From the NCBI RefSeq assembly GCF_000701445.1, contig NZ_JNIX01000007.1, positions 38,501-102,500 on the forward strand: a DNA stretch of 64,000 bases, given 5' to 3'. Both the position numbers and the translations under genes were made by a program. The first letter of the stretch is position 1, and each line of letters opens with the position of its first letter. Below the pieces are notes generated by a model. That model searched no databases and was not told the DNA's origin. It was given only the letters and a program-made list of their open reading frames with translations. Shown piece after piece: positions 53,120 through 62,306 of the stretch. Source of the stretch: Brevundimonas bacteroides DSM 4726. Lineage in GTDB: Bacteria > Pseudomonadota > Alphaproteobacteria > Caulobacterales > Caulobacteraceae.

Positions 53120-53497
53120 TTAGATCGAGAAGCTGACCCCGCAGCCGCAGCTGGTCGCCGCGTTCGGGTTGCGGATCACGAACTGCGCTCCGGCCAGCTC
53201 ATCGACGAAGGCGATTTCGGACCCTTTGAGGAAGGGCACGGAGACCGGATCGACCAGCGCCGCCTGACCGTCCGCCTCGATGCGCAGATCGTCGGGTTCG
53301 GCGACCTCCACGAGATCGAGCCGGTACTGGAACCCCGAACAACCGCCGCCCTCGACCGCGACCCGCAGCATCACCGGGTGACCTTCTATCTCCGCCAGCC
53401 TGGCCAGACGGCGCGAGGCGCTGTCGGCCAGCACGATGCCCTCGGGCGAGCGCGTCGAGATCTTCAGTTCGAGCGGAGCGGTTTGGACGGACGTCAT
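53120..53497 (-). CDS. erpA: iron-sulfur cluster insertion protein ErpA/IscA type
   Basis: 125 residues. The three cluster-binding cysteines are present: one in GGGCSGFQY and two in TSCGCGVSF near the C-terminus. ErpA-type carriers pass 4Fe-4S clusters to target enzymes. The start is only about 10-50 bases from the divergent dgt start, so their promoters overlap or lie inside the neighbouring genes. Confidence 0.92.
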   Translation of the reverse strand: MTSVQTAPLELKISTRSPEGIVLADSASRRLARLAEIEGHPVMLRVAVEGGGCSGFQYRLDLVEVAEPDDLRIEADGQAALVDPVSVPFLKGSEIAFVDELAGAQFVIRNPNAATSCGCGVSFSI

Positions 53498-53507
53498 CGC
53501 CCTCTAT

Positions 53508-54740
53508 ATGAGACCGACCCGCCCGGTTCGCAAAGTCCGGGCTTCCGGATTGCGTCCATTGAGCCAAAGCAACGCCCGCGCCCCGTACGCCGAAGCCGCC
53601 GATGCCTCGCGCGGACGGCTGGTTCCCGAGGCTCCCAGCCGGACGCGCAACGCCTTCGCCCGCGACCGCGACCGCATCATCCATTCGACCGCCTTCCGGC
53701 GGCTGAAGGAGAAGACCCAGGTCTTCGTGGCGCACGAGGGCGATCACTACCGCACGCGCCTGACCCACAGTCTGGAGGTCAGCCAGATCGCCCGTTCCCT
53801 GGCCCATGCACTGCGCATCGATCAGGATCTGGCCGAGACCGTAGCTCTGGCCCACGACCTGGGCCATCCGCCGTTCGGCCACGCGGGTGAGGATGAGCTG
53901 CAGCTCCAGATGGACCCGTTCGGCGGCTTCGACCACAACGTCCAGACCTTCCGCGTCGTGACGAAGCTGGAGACCCGCTATCCGGCCTTCGACGGCCTGA
54001 ACCTGTCGTGGGAAACGATCGAGGGCGTGGTCAAGCACAACGGTCCTGTGACCCACAAACTTCATGAGCCGGCCTGGACGGCCATCGCGGACTTCGCCCC
54101 CGGCTGGGATCTGCGGCTGGACAGCTTCGCCTCGCTGGAAGCGCAGGCCGCCGCTATCGCCGACGACATCGCCTACAACAACCACGACGTCGATGACGGA
54201 GTGCAGGCGGGGCTGTTCACCCTCGCCGACCTCAGCGACGTGCCCCTGATCGGACCCGTCCTGCAGGCGACGCGGGAGGCATGGCCCGGCCTGTCGGAGC
54301 GCATGCTGAGGCTGGAGGCGGTGCGACGCATGATCGGCGTCATGATCGACGATGTCCTCTCCGAGACCGAGCGGCGCATCGCCGAGGACGGCATTGCCTC
54401 CACCGACGACGTCCGCGCCGCGCGGCGCACCCTGGTCCAGTTCTCAGACGCCATGCTGGCGGACCTCGGCCAACTCCGCCGGTTCCTGTTCGAGCGGATG
54501 TATCGCCACTACCGGGTCAACCGCACCCGCAGCCAGGCGCGCCGCATCCTGGCCGAGATGTTCGAGCTGTTCATGGCCGAGCCGGAGGTCATGCCGACGG
54601 AGTGGGGCAGGCGCGCGGCCACCGATGATCCGCACAAGCGCGCGCGGGCGGTGTGCGACTACATCGCCGGCATGACGGACCGCTACGCCATCGAGGAACA
54701 CAGAAAGCTGTTCACACTCGACCTGGCCCTCGATCTGTGA
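53508..54740 (+). CDS. dgt: deoxyguanosinetriphosphate triphosphohydrolase-like protein
   Basis: 410 residues from the ATG at 53508; TTG starts at 53550 or 53559 are at least as likely because family proteins usually begin close to NARAPYAE. The HD domain is intact: [35 protein letters not shown] and the second Asp in [11 protein letters not shown]. The family hydrolyses dNTPs to nucleoside and triphosphate. The following gene (SPOR protein) is 80 bases downstream. Confidence 0.9.
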   Translation: MRPTRPVRKVRASGLRPLSQSNARAPYAEAADASRGRLVPEAPSRTRNAFARDRDRIIHSTAFRRLKEKTQVFVAHEGDHYRTRLTHSLEVSQIARSLAHALRIDQDLAETVALAHDLGHPPFGHAGEDELQLQMDPFGGFDHNVQTFRVVTKLETRYPAFDGLNLSWETIEGVVKHNGPVTHKLHEPAWTAIADFAPGWDLRLDSFASLEAQAAAIADDIAYNNHDVDDGVQAGLFTLADLSDVPLIGPVLQATREAWPGLSERMLRLEAVRRMIGVMIDDVLSETERRIAEDGIASTDDVRAARRTLVQFSDAMLADLGQLRRFLFERMYRHYRVNRTRSQARRILAEMFELFMAEPEVMPTEWGRRAATDDPHKRARAVCDYIAGMTDRYAIEEHRKLFTLDLALDL

Positions 54741-54820
54741 TTCCTCAGACGGGCCGGGGCGGCTTAGACTGACAGGCCGGATCGCCGATTCGAGCCGGGC
54801 CCGAACCGAGGCGCAAGACC

Positions 54821-55555
54821 ATGTCCTACGACGACGATCACCGTCCCCGCGACCGCGGCGCCTATACGCCGCCGACCGACGACGACCTGCCGTTCAACCG
54901 GGGCGGCTACGACCCGCGTCGCGCGCCGCCGCAAAAGGCCCCGCCCGTGACCCTGCTGGTCAGCGCGGGCGTGCTATTGGTGCTCATCATCGCGGTGGTG
55001 CTGTTCTATCGCTCCGGTCTGCGCTCCTCAACCGACGCCCCGCCCGCCGTCGGCACGCCCGTGCCGCAGATGAAGGTCGAGGCCCCGATCAAAGCTCAGC
55101 CGATCGACCCGGAGGCGGGCGTCGGCCTCTACGACGAGACCTCCGAGACCCCGACCGCGCCCGAGTTCGCGCCTCCGCCGGAGACTCCGCTTCCGCGCCC
55201 GGCCCCGCGCCCGATCGAGACGGCCGAGAAGGCGGAGGCCCCGCGTCCGGCGACGCCCGCGCCCGCCCCGAGACCGGCCGCCGAAACCCCGCCCCCCGCC
55301 GCGACCGGAGCGGGCGGAAACGCCGCCGTCCAGATCGGCGCTTTCTCCTCGACCGCCATCGCCGATCGCGAATATGCCGCCGTCGCCGCGCGCTTCCCGC
55401 AGTTCGCGCGGAACGCCACCAAGCGGGTGCAGGAGGTGACGGCCTCGAACGGTTCCACCGTCTACCGGACGACGTTCACCGGCCTGTCGGCGGCCGACGC
55501 CCGCGCCTTCTGCGCCGCCATCCAGGCGGGCGGCGGCGACTGCCTGGTGCGCTAG
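54821..55555 (+). CDS. SPOR-domain cell-division protein
   Basis: 244 residues: charged cytoplasmic start, one membrane segment (about 43-65, VTLLVSAGVLLVLIIAVVLF), a long Pro/Ala/Glu-rich periplasmic linker, and a C-terminal SPOR domain (about 168-244, AAVQIGAFSSTAIADREY to GGDCLVR). SPOR domains bind septal glycan lacking stem peptides, so this protein probably localises at division sites. The next gene, nagZ, begins after six bases. Confidence 0.9.
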   Translation: MSYDDDHRPRDRGAYTPPTDDDLPFNRGGYDPRRAPPQKAPPVTLLVSAGVLLVLIIAVVLFYRSGLRSSTDAPPAVGTPVPQMKVEAPIKAQPIDPEAGVGLYDETSETPTAPEFAPPPETPLPRPAPRPIETAEKAEAPRPATPAPAPRPAAETPPPAATGAGGNAAVQIGAFSSTAIADREYAAVAARFPQFARNATKRVQEVTASNGSTVYRTTFTGLSAADARAFCAAIQAGGGDCLVR

Positions 55556-55560
55556 GCGGG

Positions 55561-56607
55561 GTGTCCAGCGCCGCCATCCTGGCCTGCAAGGGCGCGGCCC
55601 TGACGCCCGAGGAGCGCGCCTTCTTCGCGCAGGCGCGGCCCTGGGGCTTCATCCTGTTCCGACGCAACGTCCAGAGCCCCGAACAGGTCCTGCGCCTGAC
55701 CGACGCCCTGCGCGAAGCCGTGGGCTGGGACTGCCCCATCCTGGTCGATCAGGAAGGTGGCAGGGTCCAGCGCCTGGGCCCACCGCACTGGTCCAGGTAT
55801 CCGCCGGGCGAGGCCTTCCTGGAAGCCACGAACGACCCCCTGACCGCGCGCGAGCTGGCGCGGCTGGGCGGACGGCTGATGGCCCATGACCTCAAGGCCG
55901 TCGGCATAAACATCGATTGCGCCCCAGTGCTGGACGTGCCCACCCCCGGCGCCCACGACATCATCGGCGACCGGGCCTACGCCCAGGACCCGGCGACCGT
56001 GGCCCAGCTCGGTCGGGCGGTGGCCGAGGGTCTGCTGGCCGGTGGCGTCTTGCCGGTCATCAAGCACATGCCCGGCCACGGCCGCGCCTTCGCCGACAGT
56101 CACAAGGAACTGCCCACCGTCCACGCCGATCTGGAGCATCTGGACGCCTGGGACTTCGCCCCGTTCAACGCCCTGTCGGACATGCCCATCGGCATGACGG
56201 CCCACATCGTCTTCACGGCCATCGACAGGAAGCGCCCGGCCACCCAGTCGAAGAAGGCGATCAAGCTGATCCGCGAGCGGCTGGGCTTCGGTGGCCTGCT
56301 GCTATCCGACGACCTGTGCATGAACGCCCTGTCCGGCGACCTGACCGAGCGGGCGGAGAAATCCCTCAAGGCCGGCTGCGACCTCGTCATCCACTGGACC
56401 GGCGACATGGCGGAGATGGAGCAGGTCATGGCCGGCGTCGGAAAGCTGAAGGGCGGGGCCGCGCGCCGGGCGTCGGCTGCGCTTGCCCGTATCGTCCACA
56501 CGCCGGAGCCGCTCAACGTGGCCGAGGCCCGCGACCGCTTCGACGCCATGCTCGCGGGTCGGCTCACCGCTGCCAAGGGCCCCGACGTCGGCGAGGCGCA
56601 GGCCTGA
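55561..56607 (+). CDS. nagZ: beta-N-acetylhexosaminidase
   Basis: 348 residues from a GTG with AGGCGGG upstream. Family GH3 marks: DQEGGRVQRLGPPHW, the KH-PGHG motif in IKHMPGHGRAFADSHKELPTV with its catalytic Asp-His, and the nucleophile in LSDDLCMNALSG. NagZ removes GlcNAc from anhydro-muropeptides during cell-wall recycling and, in other bacteria, influences beta-lactamase induction. Two bases separate it from scpA. Confidence 0.94.
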   Translation: MSSAAILACKGAALTPEERAFFAQARPWGFILFRRNVQSPEQVLRLTDALREAVGWDCPILVDQEGGRVQRLGPPHWSRYPPGEAFLEATNDPLTARELARLGGRLMAHDLKAVGINIDCAPVLDVPTPGAHDIIGDRAYAQDPATVAQLGRAVAEGLLAGGVLPVIKHMPGHGRAFADSHKELPTVHADLEHLDAWDFAPFNALSDMPIGMTAHIVFTAIDRKRPATQSKKAIKLIRERLGFGGLLLSDDLCMNALSGDLTERAEKSLKAGCDLVIHWTGDMAEMEQVMAGVGKLKGGAARRASAALARIVHTPEPLNVAEARDRFDAMLAGRLTAAKGPDVGEAQA

Positions 56608-56609
56608 GC

Positions 56610-57431
56610 ATGCCCGAAGCCTTCCAGCCCAATCTGGATTTCACCGCCGTCGAGGAGGTCGACGCGCGCGACGCCTTCGTGGTCGACCTGGAGGGCTACG
56701 AAGGCCCGCTGCATGTGCTCCTGGCGCTGGCCAGGACGCAGAAGGTCGATCTGCTGAAGCTCTCGATCACGAAACTCGCGGAGCAGTATTTGGCCTTCGT
56801 TCACGAGGCGCGGCGGCGGAACTTCTCGCTGGCGGCCGACTACCTCGTGATGGCGTCGTGGCTGGCCTATCTGAAGTCGCGCCTGCTGCTGCCGCGCACC
56901 GAGAAGGGCAAGGCCGACGAGCCTCCGGCCGAGGTAATGGCGGCGGCGCTGGCGTTCCGGCTCCAGAAGCTGGAGGCGATGCGAAAGGCGTCGGAGGCCC
57001 TGATGGCCCGGCCCCAGCTGAAGCGCGATGTCTTCACGCGCGGGGACCCGGAGGCGACGGTGATCGTCCCGTCCGACCGCATCGACGCCAGCCTGTACGA
57101 GCTCATGGCCGCTTACGTCGGCCAGCGCCGCCGCGAGCAGGGCCGCCAGTACAATCCGACCCAGCGCATCGAGGCCTTCGCCCTGGAGGAGGCCCGCGAC
57201 TGGCTGAGGGACATCCTGCCGCGTCTGGCGGACTGGACCCCGCTGGTGCGCGTCGCCCCGGTCCGAGACGAAGCCGAAGGCCCGAGCCAGGCCAGCTTCA
57301 CCGCCTCGACCCTCTCCGCCAGCCTGGAGCTGGTCAAGGAAGGGGCCATGGACGTACGTCAGGAGAAGGCCTTCGACGAGGTCTGGCTGAAACGCCGAGG
57401 CCGGGGACTGCCGCTGGAGCTGACGCCGTGA
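56610..57431 (+). CDS. scpA: segregation and condensation protein A
   Basis: 273 residues. The kleisin N-terminal domain has FVVDLEGYEGPLHVLLALARTQKVDLLKLSI, and the adjacent helical stretch LAAYLVMASWLAYLKSRLLLP is typical. The C-terminal winged-helix region binds SMC heads. ScpA bridges the SMC dimer in chromosome condensation. The stop overlaps the scpB GTG by four bases. Confidence 0.94.
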   Translation: MPEAFQPNLDFTAVEEVDARDAFVVDLEGYEGPLHVLLALARTQKVDLLKLSITKLAEQYLAFVHEARRRNFSLAADYLVMASWLAYLKSRLLLPRTEKGKADEPPAEVMAAALAFRLQKLEAMRKASEALMARPQLKRDVFTRGDPEATVIVPSDRIDASLYELMAAYVGQRRREQGRQYNPTQRIEAFALEEARDWLRDILPRLADWTPLVRVAPVRDEAEGPSQASFTASTLSASLELVKEGAMDVRQEKAFDEVWLKRRGRGLPLELTP

Positions 57432-58087
57432 GCGACCTCCGTTTCGCCCCCGACGAGGCCGAAGTCGAACGCCGGGTCGAGGCCCTGCTGTTCGCCGCCG
57501 CCGGCCCCTTGTCTGCCGCCGACATCGCGCGTCGCCTGCCTGAAGGCGCCGACGTCGGTCGCGCCATCGCGTCGCTCAGGGCGCGCTACCAGGGCCGGGG
57601 CGTGGAGCTGGAATGCGTCGCCGACCGCTGGCGCTTCCGCACCGCGCCTGACCTCGGCTTCCTGATGACAGAGGAACGCGAGGAGCCGCGCCGCCTGTCC
57701 AAGGCCGCGCTGGAGACGCTCGCCATCATCGCCTACCACCAGCCCGTCACCCGCGCCGAGATCGAGAGCGTTCGGGGCGTCTCCATCTCCAAGGGGACGC
57801 TCGACCTGCTGCTGGAGATGGGCTTCGTGCGCCTGCGCGGCCGCCGCCGCACGCCGGGTCGCCCGGTGACCTACGCCACCGCCGACCGGTTCCTGGAACA
57901 CTTCGGCCTGGCCAGCCTCTACGACCTGCCGGGCGCCGCCGAGATGAAGGCGGCCGGTCTGCTCGACCTGTCGCTGCCGGTCGGTTTCGAAGTGCCGGAC
58001 CCTTCACGCACAGGCTCCGAGGACGAGGAAGACCCGATCGAGGACGGCGAAGCCCCCGAGTTCGCCCAGGATTTCGTCGGCGACTGA
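57428..58087 (+). CDS. scpB: segregation and condensation protein B
   Basis: 219 residues from a GTG. Tandem winged-helix protein: VEALLFAAAGPLSAADIARRLP and KAALETLAIIAYHQPVTRAEIESVRGVSI with the RRRTPGRPVTYATADRFLEHFGL end of the second domain. It binds ScpA in the SMC complex. An acidic tail (EDEEDPIEDGEAPEFAQDF) completes the protein. Confidence 0.94.
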   Translation: MSDLRFAPDEAEVERRVEALLFAAAGPLSAADIARRLPEGADVGRAIASLRARYQGRGVELECVADRWRFRTAPDLGFLMTEEREEPRRLSKAALETLAIIAYHQPVTRAEIESVRGVSISKGTLDLLLEMGFVRLRGRRRTPGRPVTYATADRFLEHFGLASLYDLPGAAEMKAAGLLDLSLPVGFEVPDPSRTGSEDEEDPIEDGEAPEFAQDFVGD

Positions 58088-58141
58088 ACCAACGGCGACC
58101 TTGGCCGTTCCTCGTCGAACGCCGTCCAAGGAGAATAACCG

Positions 58142-58417
58142 ATGCGCACCCTGCTGTTCGTGACCGGAGCCGCCGCCCTGGCGCTCGCCGCCTGCACCCC
58201 CGCCGCCGAGGAAACGGCCGACGCCGCCCCTGCAACCGAGATCGAATCCACCACGGCTCCAGCCGTCGGCGGCCCGACCGAGCTCCCGACCGATGGCGGC
58301 GTCACGCCTGCCCCGGAATCGATGGACACCGCCACGGAGGAGCAGGTCGCCGCGCCTGCCTCTCCCGCCGAGGCCGCCGCCCTGTCCGGCGGCTCCGAAC
58401 AGCCCGACAGGCAGTGA
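58142..58417 (+). CDS. small Ala/Thr/Glu-rich lipoprotein
   Basis: 91 residues. Signal MRTLLFVTGAAALALA ends in the lipobox LAAC; the mature part is a low-complexity Ala/Pro/Thr/Glu tether (EETADAAPATEIES to GGSEQPDRQ) without a fold. AAGGAGAATAACCG precedes the ATG. It may be a cell-envelope spacer. A hairpin with a terminal T-run on the minus strand follows. Confidence 0.7.
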   Translation: MRTLLFVTGAAALALAACTPAAEETADAAPATEIESTTAPAVGGPTELPTDGGVTPAPESMDTATEEQVAAPASPAEAAALSGGSEQPDRQ

Positions 58418-58446
58418 CGCCGTCCTGCCAGGCCTGATCGAAAAAT

Positions 58447-58472
58447 GGCCCCGGGGCATGCGCTCCGGGGCC
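58447..58472 (-). terminator. intrinsic terminator for the minus-strand gene
   Basis: GGCCCCGG, GGCATGCGCT and CCGGGGCC (58447-58472) form a GC-rich hairpin; on the minus strand it is followed by ATTTTTC, and it lies about 95 bases past the stop of the Asn/Val-repeat protein gene. On the plus strand no T-run follows. Confidence 0.7.
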
Positions 58473-58566
58473 AAGTCTACTCAGGATCGCCGGCGATGAC
58501 CGACGGCCGCAATCTAGGGGAGCGGCGCTTTTGGCAGGCTGAACGGCCCGTTGTGCGCCATTCAGC

Positions 58567-59454
58567 TTAGAACACCCGGCCGCCGACGCCGCCGTCCAGC
58601 ATCAGGGTTGCGCCGACGATGGCCGCGCCCTGCTCCATGACGGTTTCCTCGCGGTACTCGGTGTAGATCTCCTCGCGGATCCAGGTGACCACCTTCACGC
58701 CCGCGCCATAGCGGCGCAGCAGCGAGCGTTCGTTGCACTCGCGCTGGGGCGTCTGGGAGCGGCACGTCAGGCCGCCCAGGCGATCGCGCCACAGGGCCTC
58801 GCCCTTCTGGCAGTAGAAGCTCTCGCCGTGATCGAAGGCGACCTCGCCGAACCACTCCGCCCAGGTGATCTGCAGCCGCGTTCCGGCGATGCAGCGATAC
58901 AGCTCGCCCTCATAGCCGTCATGGATGTCGCGGTCGGGTATCACCTGCGACGCCGGATGCGGGCTGCCCCGGTCGTCGATGCAGAAGGCCTGGATGACCA
59001 CCCGCTTCTCCCAGCGGCGACGGGCTTCATAGGGCACGCGCACGACGCGGGCGATGGCACCGGCCTCGACCGTCAGGCCCTGGATCACCGTCGGATACGG
59101 CTGTTCGACGCTGACATAGGCCGAGCCACCGCCACCGCCGCGCAGATTGCCGTACCCGCCGACGCGCGCGTTGATCCCGGCCCGCGCCGCCGCCGATGCG
59201 TTGGAGTTGGCGTTCGCATTGACGTTGACGTTCACATTGATGTCGCCCGGCGGCGGATAGTCCGGCGGTCCCGGATGGTCGCAGCAGTCCGGAGGCGGCG
59301 GCGGGGGAGGGGGCGGCGGGGGCGGTGGCTCGCAGCAGGGCGGCGGGGGCGGCTGGCAGCCCGAGCTGCACTGGGCCGCGCCGGTGTTAGCCAGGCCGAA
59401 GAAGGCGAAGGCCCCCACGGCGGCCGGCAGCCAGGTCTTGATCCGCACCCGCAT
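58567..59454 (-). CDS. secreted poly-Pro/Cys protein with Asn-Val/Asn-Ala repeat segment
   Basis: 295 residues from the ATG at 59454 (MRVRIKTWLPAAVG); signal peptide ends GAAQ. Then a Cys/Pro-rich head (PPPPPCCEPPPP, thirteen Pro in a row, DCCDHPGPP), the segment [17 protein letters not shown] to GINARVGGYGNLRGGGGG shared with the protein at 22.9 kb, and a folded C-terminal part of about 180 residues with six cysteines (VVIQAFCIDDRGSPH, ITWAEWFGEVAFDH, CNERSLLRRYGAG). It probably is an extracellular surface protein. It lies just downstream of hfaD on the same strand. Confidence 0.78.
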   Translation of the reverse strand: MRVRIKTWLPAAVGAFAFFGLANTGAAQCSSGCQPPPPPCCEPPPPPPPPPPPPPDCCDHPGPPDYPPPGDINVNVNVNANANSNASAAARAGINARVGGYGNLRGGGGGSAYVSVEQPYPTVIQGLTVEAGAIARVVRVPYEARRRWEKRVVIQAFCIDDRGSPHPASQVIPDRDIHDGYEGELYRCIAGTRLQITWAEWFGEVAFDHGESFYCQKGEALWRDRLGGLTCRSQTPQRECNERSLLRRYGAGVKVVTWIREEIYTEYREETVMEQGAAIVGATLMLDGGVGGRVF

Positions 59455-59552
59455 GGGCTGGGCTCCCGAAAAAAGCGTCTCGCGGCCGCGCTTGGGCCGA
59501 TCCAGCCTGACATCTGGCGGCAAAGGTCTTTCGTTTCCGTTCACGATGCGGC

Positions 59553-60116
59553 GTGGGCCTTGCGCCGGCCGCGGCGGAGGCGCGCCCGGTGTTCCAGAAC
59601 GGCACACAGACCCTGATCGACCGTTGGTCGGCCCTGCCCAGGGTCGGCGGTGTGCCCTTGCGCGCCGATCTTGAGCCGATGACCTTCGGTGCCCTGGTGC
59701 CTCAGCTGTTCAGCGCCGACCGAAAAGGCGACGGCGCGGTCTTCCGCCTGGCCGGTGCCTGGATCGAGACCCTGCACGGTCGACGGATGGCCGGCGTGTC
59801 CTGGCTGGACCTCTGGGCCCCCGAAAGCCGCCCGCTCGTTCAGGCGGCGATCGTCCAGACGGTGCGCGAGACCCGGCCCGTCGTGATGGTCGCCGAGGCC
59901 GCGCGTCTGCGGGGCGCGCTGGAGATCGTGATCGCCCCGCTTCGGACCGCCGACGACCGCACAGACCGCCTGCTTGGCCTCTATCAGCCCGTGCAGGAGC
60001 AGGAGCGGCGGCGCGAAGCCGTCGGACCGCTGACGGCTCGCCTGTCGGTGGGGGTCGGGGTGTCGAACCGCCCGCCGTTGACCCTGGCGGCGCTGGACGG
60101 CCGCCGGATCGCCTAG
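59553..60116 (+). CDS. PAS-domain (PAS_5-type) protein
   Basis: 187 residues starting at a GTG whose choice is uncertain. The fold shows LIDRWSALPRVGGVPLRADLEPMTFGALVPQLFSA at the front and AGAWIETLHGRRMAGVSWLDLW, the pattern of the alphaproteobacterial PAS_5 family found in stalked and flagellated bacteria, several of which influence motility or polarity. It has no signal peptide. Convergent with hfaD, overlapping by four bases. Confidence 0.82.
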   Translation: MGLAPAAAEARPVFQNGTQTLIDRWSALPRVGGVPLRADLEPMTFGALVPQLFSADRKGDGAVFRLAGAWIETLHGRRMAGVSWLDLWAPESRPLVQAAIVQTVRETRPVVMVAEAARLRGALEIVIAPLRTADDRTDRLLGLYQPVQEQERRREAVGPLTARLSVGVGVSNRPPLTLAALDGRRIA

Positions 60117-61372
60117 TTGCCAGAGCTGTTTCCGGACCCGGAGACGTAGAAGGTGCCGGAGTTGCCCGTGGCCGTGGCGCTCGTCACCACGCTGCGGCCG
60201 GAGCCTGTGATGCGGGTCGTGGCGCGCGCCGAGACGTTTCCGCTGTTGGTCTGGTCGTTCGAAATGACCATCTGCCCGTCGCACTCGGAGCAGGCATAGC
60301 CGGTCACGGCGTTTCCCGTCGCCTCCACCCCGACGCGAACGTCATAGCCATAGGCGCCCGCGAACTCCGACGTCACCTCGACGCCGCCGGAGTTCACCTG
60401 GCTGTTGTCGATCTCCAGATAGCGGTCGTTGTTGCCGATGGAGACCTCATTGCCGGTTCCCGCCGCATTGGCCGTGGCTGCGCCATAGTCATAGGCGGTG
60501 ACGACCGTCGAGGCGCGCACTTGCGACAGGTTCGACTGGTCGGCGGTCACCACGACCGAGCCGCCCTGATTGTAGAGCACCGACTGGTTGGCCGTCGCCC
60601 GCGCCCGCCCGGCCAGATCCCAGGCATTGCCCGAATTGGCGCTGACGTTCGCCGTCACGGCGTCGCCCGCCTGACGCTGGCGCAGGGTCAGGGCCTGGCT
60701 CGAGGCGGCCGTGGAGTTGGCGGCGATCGTATTGCCGATGGACGTCGCGATCACCTCTCCCGTCGCCGGGATGTACTGGCTGACAACGAAGCTCTCGGAG
60801 CGAACGCCTGCGTCCGATCGCTGGCTGACCAGTCCCTCGACCCGGGCTCCGGTCCCGCCGATGGACGTGGTGTTGCCGATGGCGGTGGTGGACATGGACG
60901 TCCCGCCCAGCAGCCGCGCCGCCTCGTTCGTCTGCGCCGCCGAGGCCGTGACCTCGCTCGGTCCCACCACCTGACTGGCCTCGATCGTCAGGTCCGCGCC
61001 ATAGGCCCCGGCCGCCAGATAGTTGCCGCGCGCCTGGGTCTGCAGGTTCAGCGGCCCTTCCGTGTCGCCGGTGGCCTCGACCGTGGTCGTGGCCCGCGTA
61101 TTTCCGTTCATCGTCTGCGATGACGACAGGTCCAGCGACCCGTTCTGAACCGAGCCCGACAGGCTGTTGCCCTGGGCCGCATTGTCCACCGCGACCTCGC
61201 CTGCGGCATCCTCGACGTTCAGCGTCACACCACTGATGACGTCGCCGAGCTGGAGCTGGTTGTTGAGGACGCGGCTGTCCTGCTGCTGGGCAAGAACCTC
61301 AGTAGCGGCTGCGACGCACATCGCCGTCGCGGCGATCGTGCCAGCGAGACGGATCGGCGCGGGTCTGGCCAT
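60113..61372 (-). CDS. hfaD: holdfast anchor protein HfaD
   Basis: 419 residues from MARPAPIRLAG; a start seven codons upstream is open. Signal peptide to LAQ. The mature protein is Asn/Ser/Thr/Gly-rich with repeated strand-like units such as ATAIGNTTSIGGTGAR, ATSIGNTIAANSTAASSQ, VSIGNNDRYLEIDNSQVNSG and MVISNDQTNSGNVSARAT that look curlin-like. HfaD helps attach the polysaccharide holdfast to the cell surface together with HfaA. It follows hfaB and overlaps it by 74 bases. Identification is from operon order and repeat pattern. Confidence 0.85.
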   Translation of the reverse strand: MARPAPIRLAGTIAATAMCVAAATEVLAQQQDSRVLNNQLQLGDVISGVTLNVEDAAGEVAVDNAAQGNSLSGSVQNGSLDLSSSQTMNGNTRATTTVEATGDTEGPLNLQTQARGNYLAAGAYGADLTIEASQVVGPSEVTASAAQTNEAARLLGGTSMSTTAIGNTTSIGGTGARVEGLVSQRSDAGVRSESFVVSQYIPATGEVIATSIGNTIAANSTAASSQALTLRQRQAGDAVTANVSANSGNAWDLAGRARATANQSVLYNQGGSVVVTADQSNLSQVRASTVVTAYDYGAATANAAGTGNEVSIGNNDRYLEIDNSQVNSGGVEVTSEFAGAYGYDVRVGVEATGNAVTGYACSECDGQMVISNDQTNSGNVSARATTRITGSGRSVVTSATATGNSGTFYVSGSGNSSGN

Positions 61373-62306
61373 TGTTCGTTCCCGTGTTGTCATAGGCGGG
61401 GTAGTAGCCGCCCGTGGGGCCGACGGTGTTCAGCGGATCATTCTCGGCCGACAGGCAGACCTCCGGCCCCGGCGCGCCATACAGATTGGCCATCAGCTCC
61501 ACCGTCGCGCGCTCGATCAGCGACCGCACCGCCAACTGGACCGGCTCCATGCCACCGGTGCCCGCCGAGATGTCGAAGACGTTGCCGTTAAGGAAGTCGA
61601 ACACACCAGCCGAAATCTCCCGGCCGATGATCTGCTTCTGGTAAGAGATGACGTCGACCACTTCCTGTGTCGTGGTCTGCACCAGGCGCAGGTCCATCGC
61701 CACGTTCATGACGTAGATCTTGCCCTGGACGATGCCCGATCCCGGCACGTCGGTGTCGGTCTCGCCCACCCCGGCGTCGAAGCCGGCCGAGCGGATGTTG
61801 TAGTTCACCTCGGTGATGCCGCCGACGATGTAGAAGTCGGACCCTGGCACCTGACCGGCCAGGATGCGGCGATAGTTCGGCTCTTCAGGCGTGCCGCCTT
61901 CGTCGCCGATCAGCCGGTTGTTGGCGTAGCGAAGCTCCATCTCGGAAATGGAGGTGTCATAGCGTTCGACGATCTGGGCGCCCGCCTTCGCCAGGGCCGA
62001 AATCGCCATCAGCGAGGCACCCCCCGTGATCTGGCGCCCGCCATCCGAGGAGACCGTTCCGGTGTAATCAGCGATCCGCCCAACCGCCATGCGAGGCGAG
62101 GGCAGGCCGTAACGTCGGGCATAGTCGGCCATGCAGTAGAGCGCTGGCGAATAGGGTGTAGGGTTCGCCGTGACCGGCGCATTGCCGATCGGCCGGGCGT
62201 AGAGGCCCCCGGGGCCCGCCGTCGGGCTGACGCAGGCACTGAGCGCGAGCGCCGAGGCCGTCAGAAGCGCTGGGACGCGCAGCCGGGAAAGGGGACGCAA
62301 CGTCAT
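61299..62306 (-). CDS. hfaB: CsgG-family outer membrane secretion protein HfaB
   Basis: 335 residues. The lipoprotein signal ends in LSAC, and the CsgG-like domain is clear: MAVGRIADYTG, GASLMAISALAKAGAQIVERYD, FYIVGGITEVNYNIRS, YVMNVAMDLRLVQTTTQEVVDVISYQK. HfaB forms the outer-membrane channel/chaperone for HfaA and HfaD export in Caulobacter. The C-terminal 25 residues (ADPSRWHDRRDGDVRRSRY) are basic and overlap the start of hfaD in another frame. The ATG overlaps the hfaA stop by four bases. Confidence 0.93.
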   Translation of the reverse strand: MTLRPLSRLRVPALLTASALALSACVSPTAGPGGLYARPIGNAPVTANPTPYSPALYCMADYARRYGLPSPRMAVGRIADYTGTVSSDGGRQITGGASLMAISALAKAGAQIVERYDTSISEMELRYANNRLIGDEGGTPEEPNYRRILAGQVPGSDFYIVGGITEVNYNIRSAGFDAGVGETDTDVPGSGIVQGKIYVMNVAMDLRLVQTTTQEVVDVISYQKQIIGREISAGVFDFLNGNVFDISAGTGGMEPVQLAVRSLIERATVELMANLYGAPGPEVCLSAENDPLNTVGPTGGYYPAYDNTGTNNGQTRADPSRWHDRRDGDVRRSRY

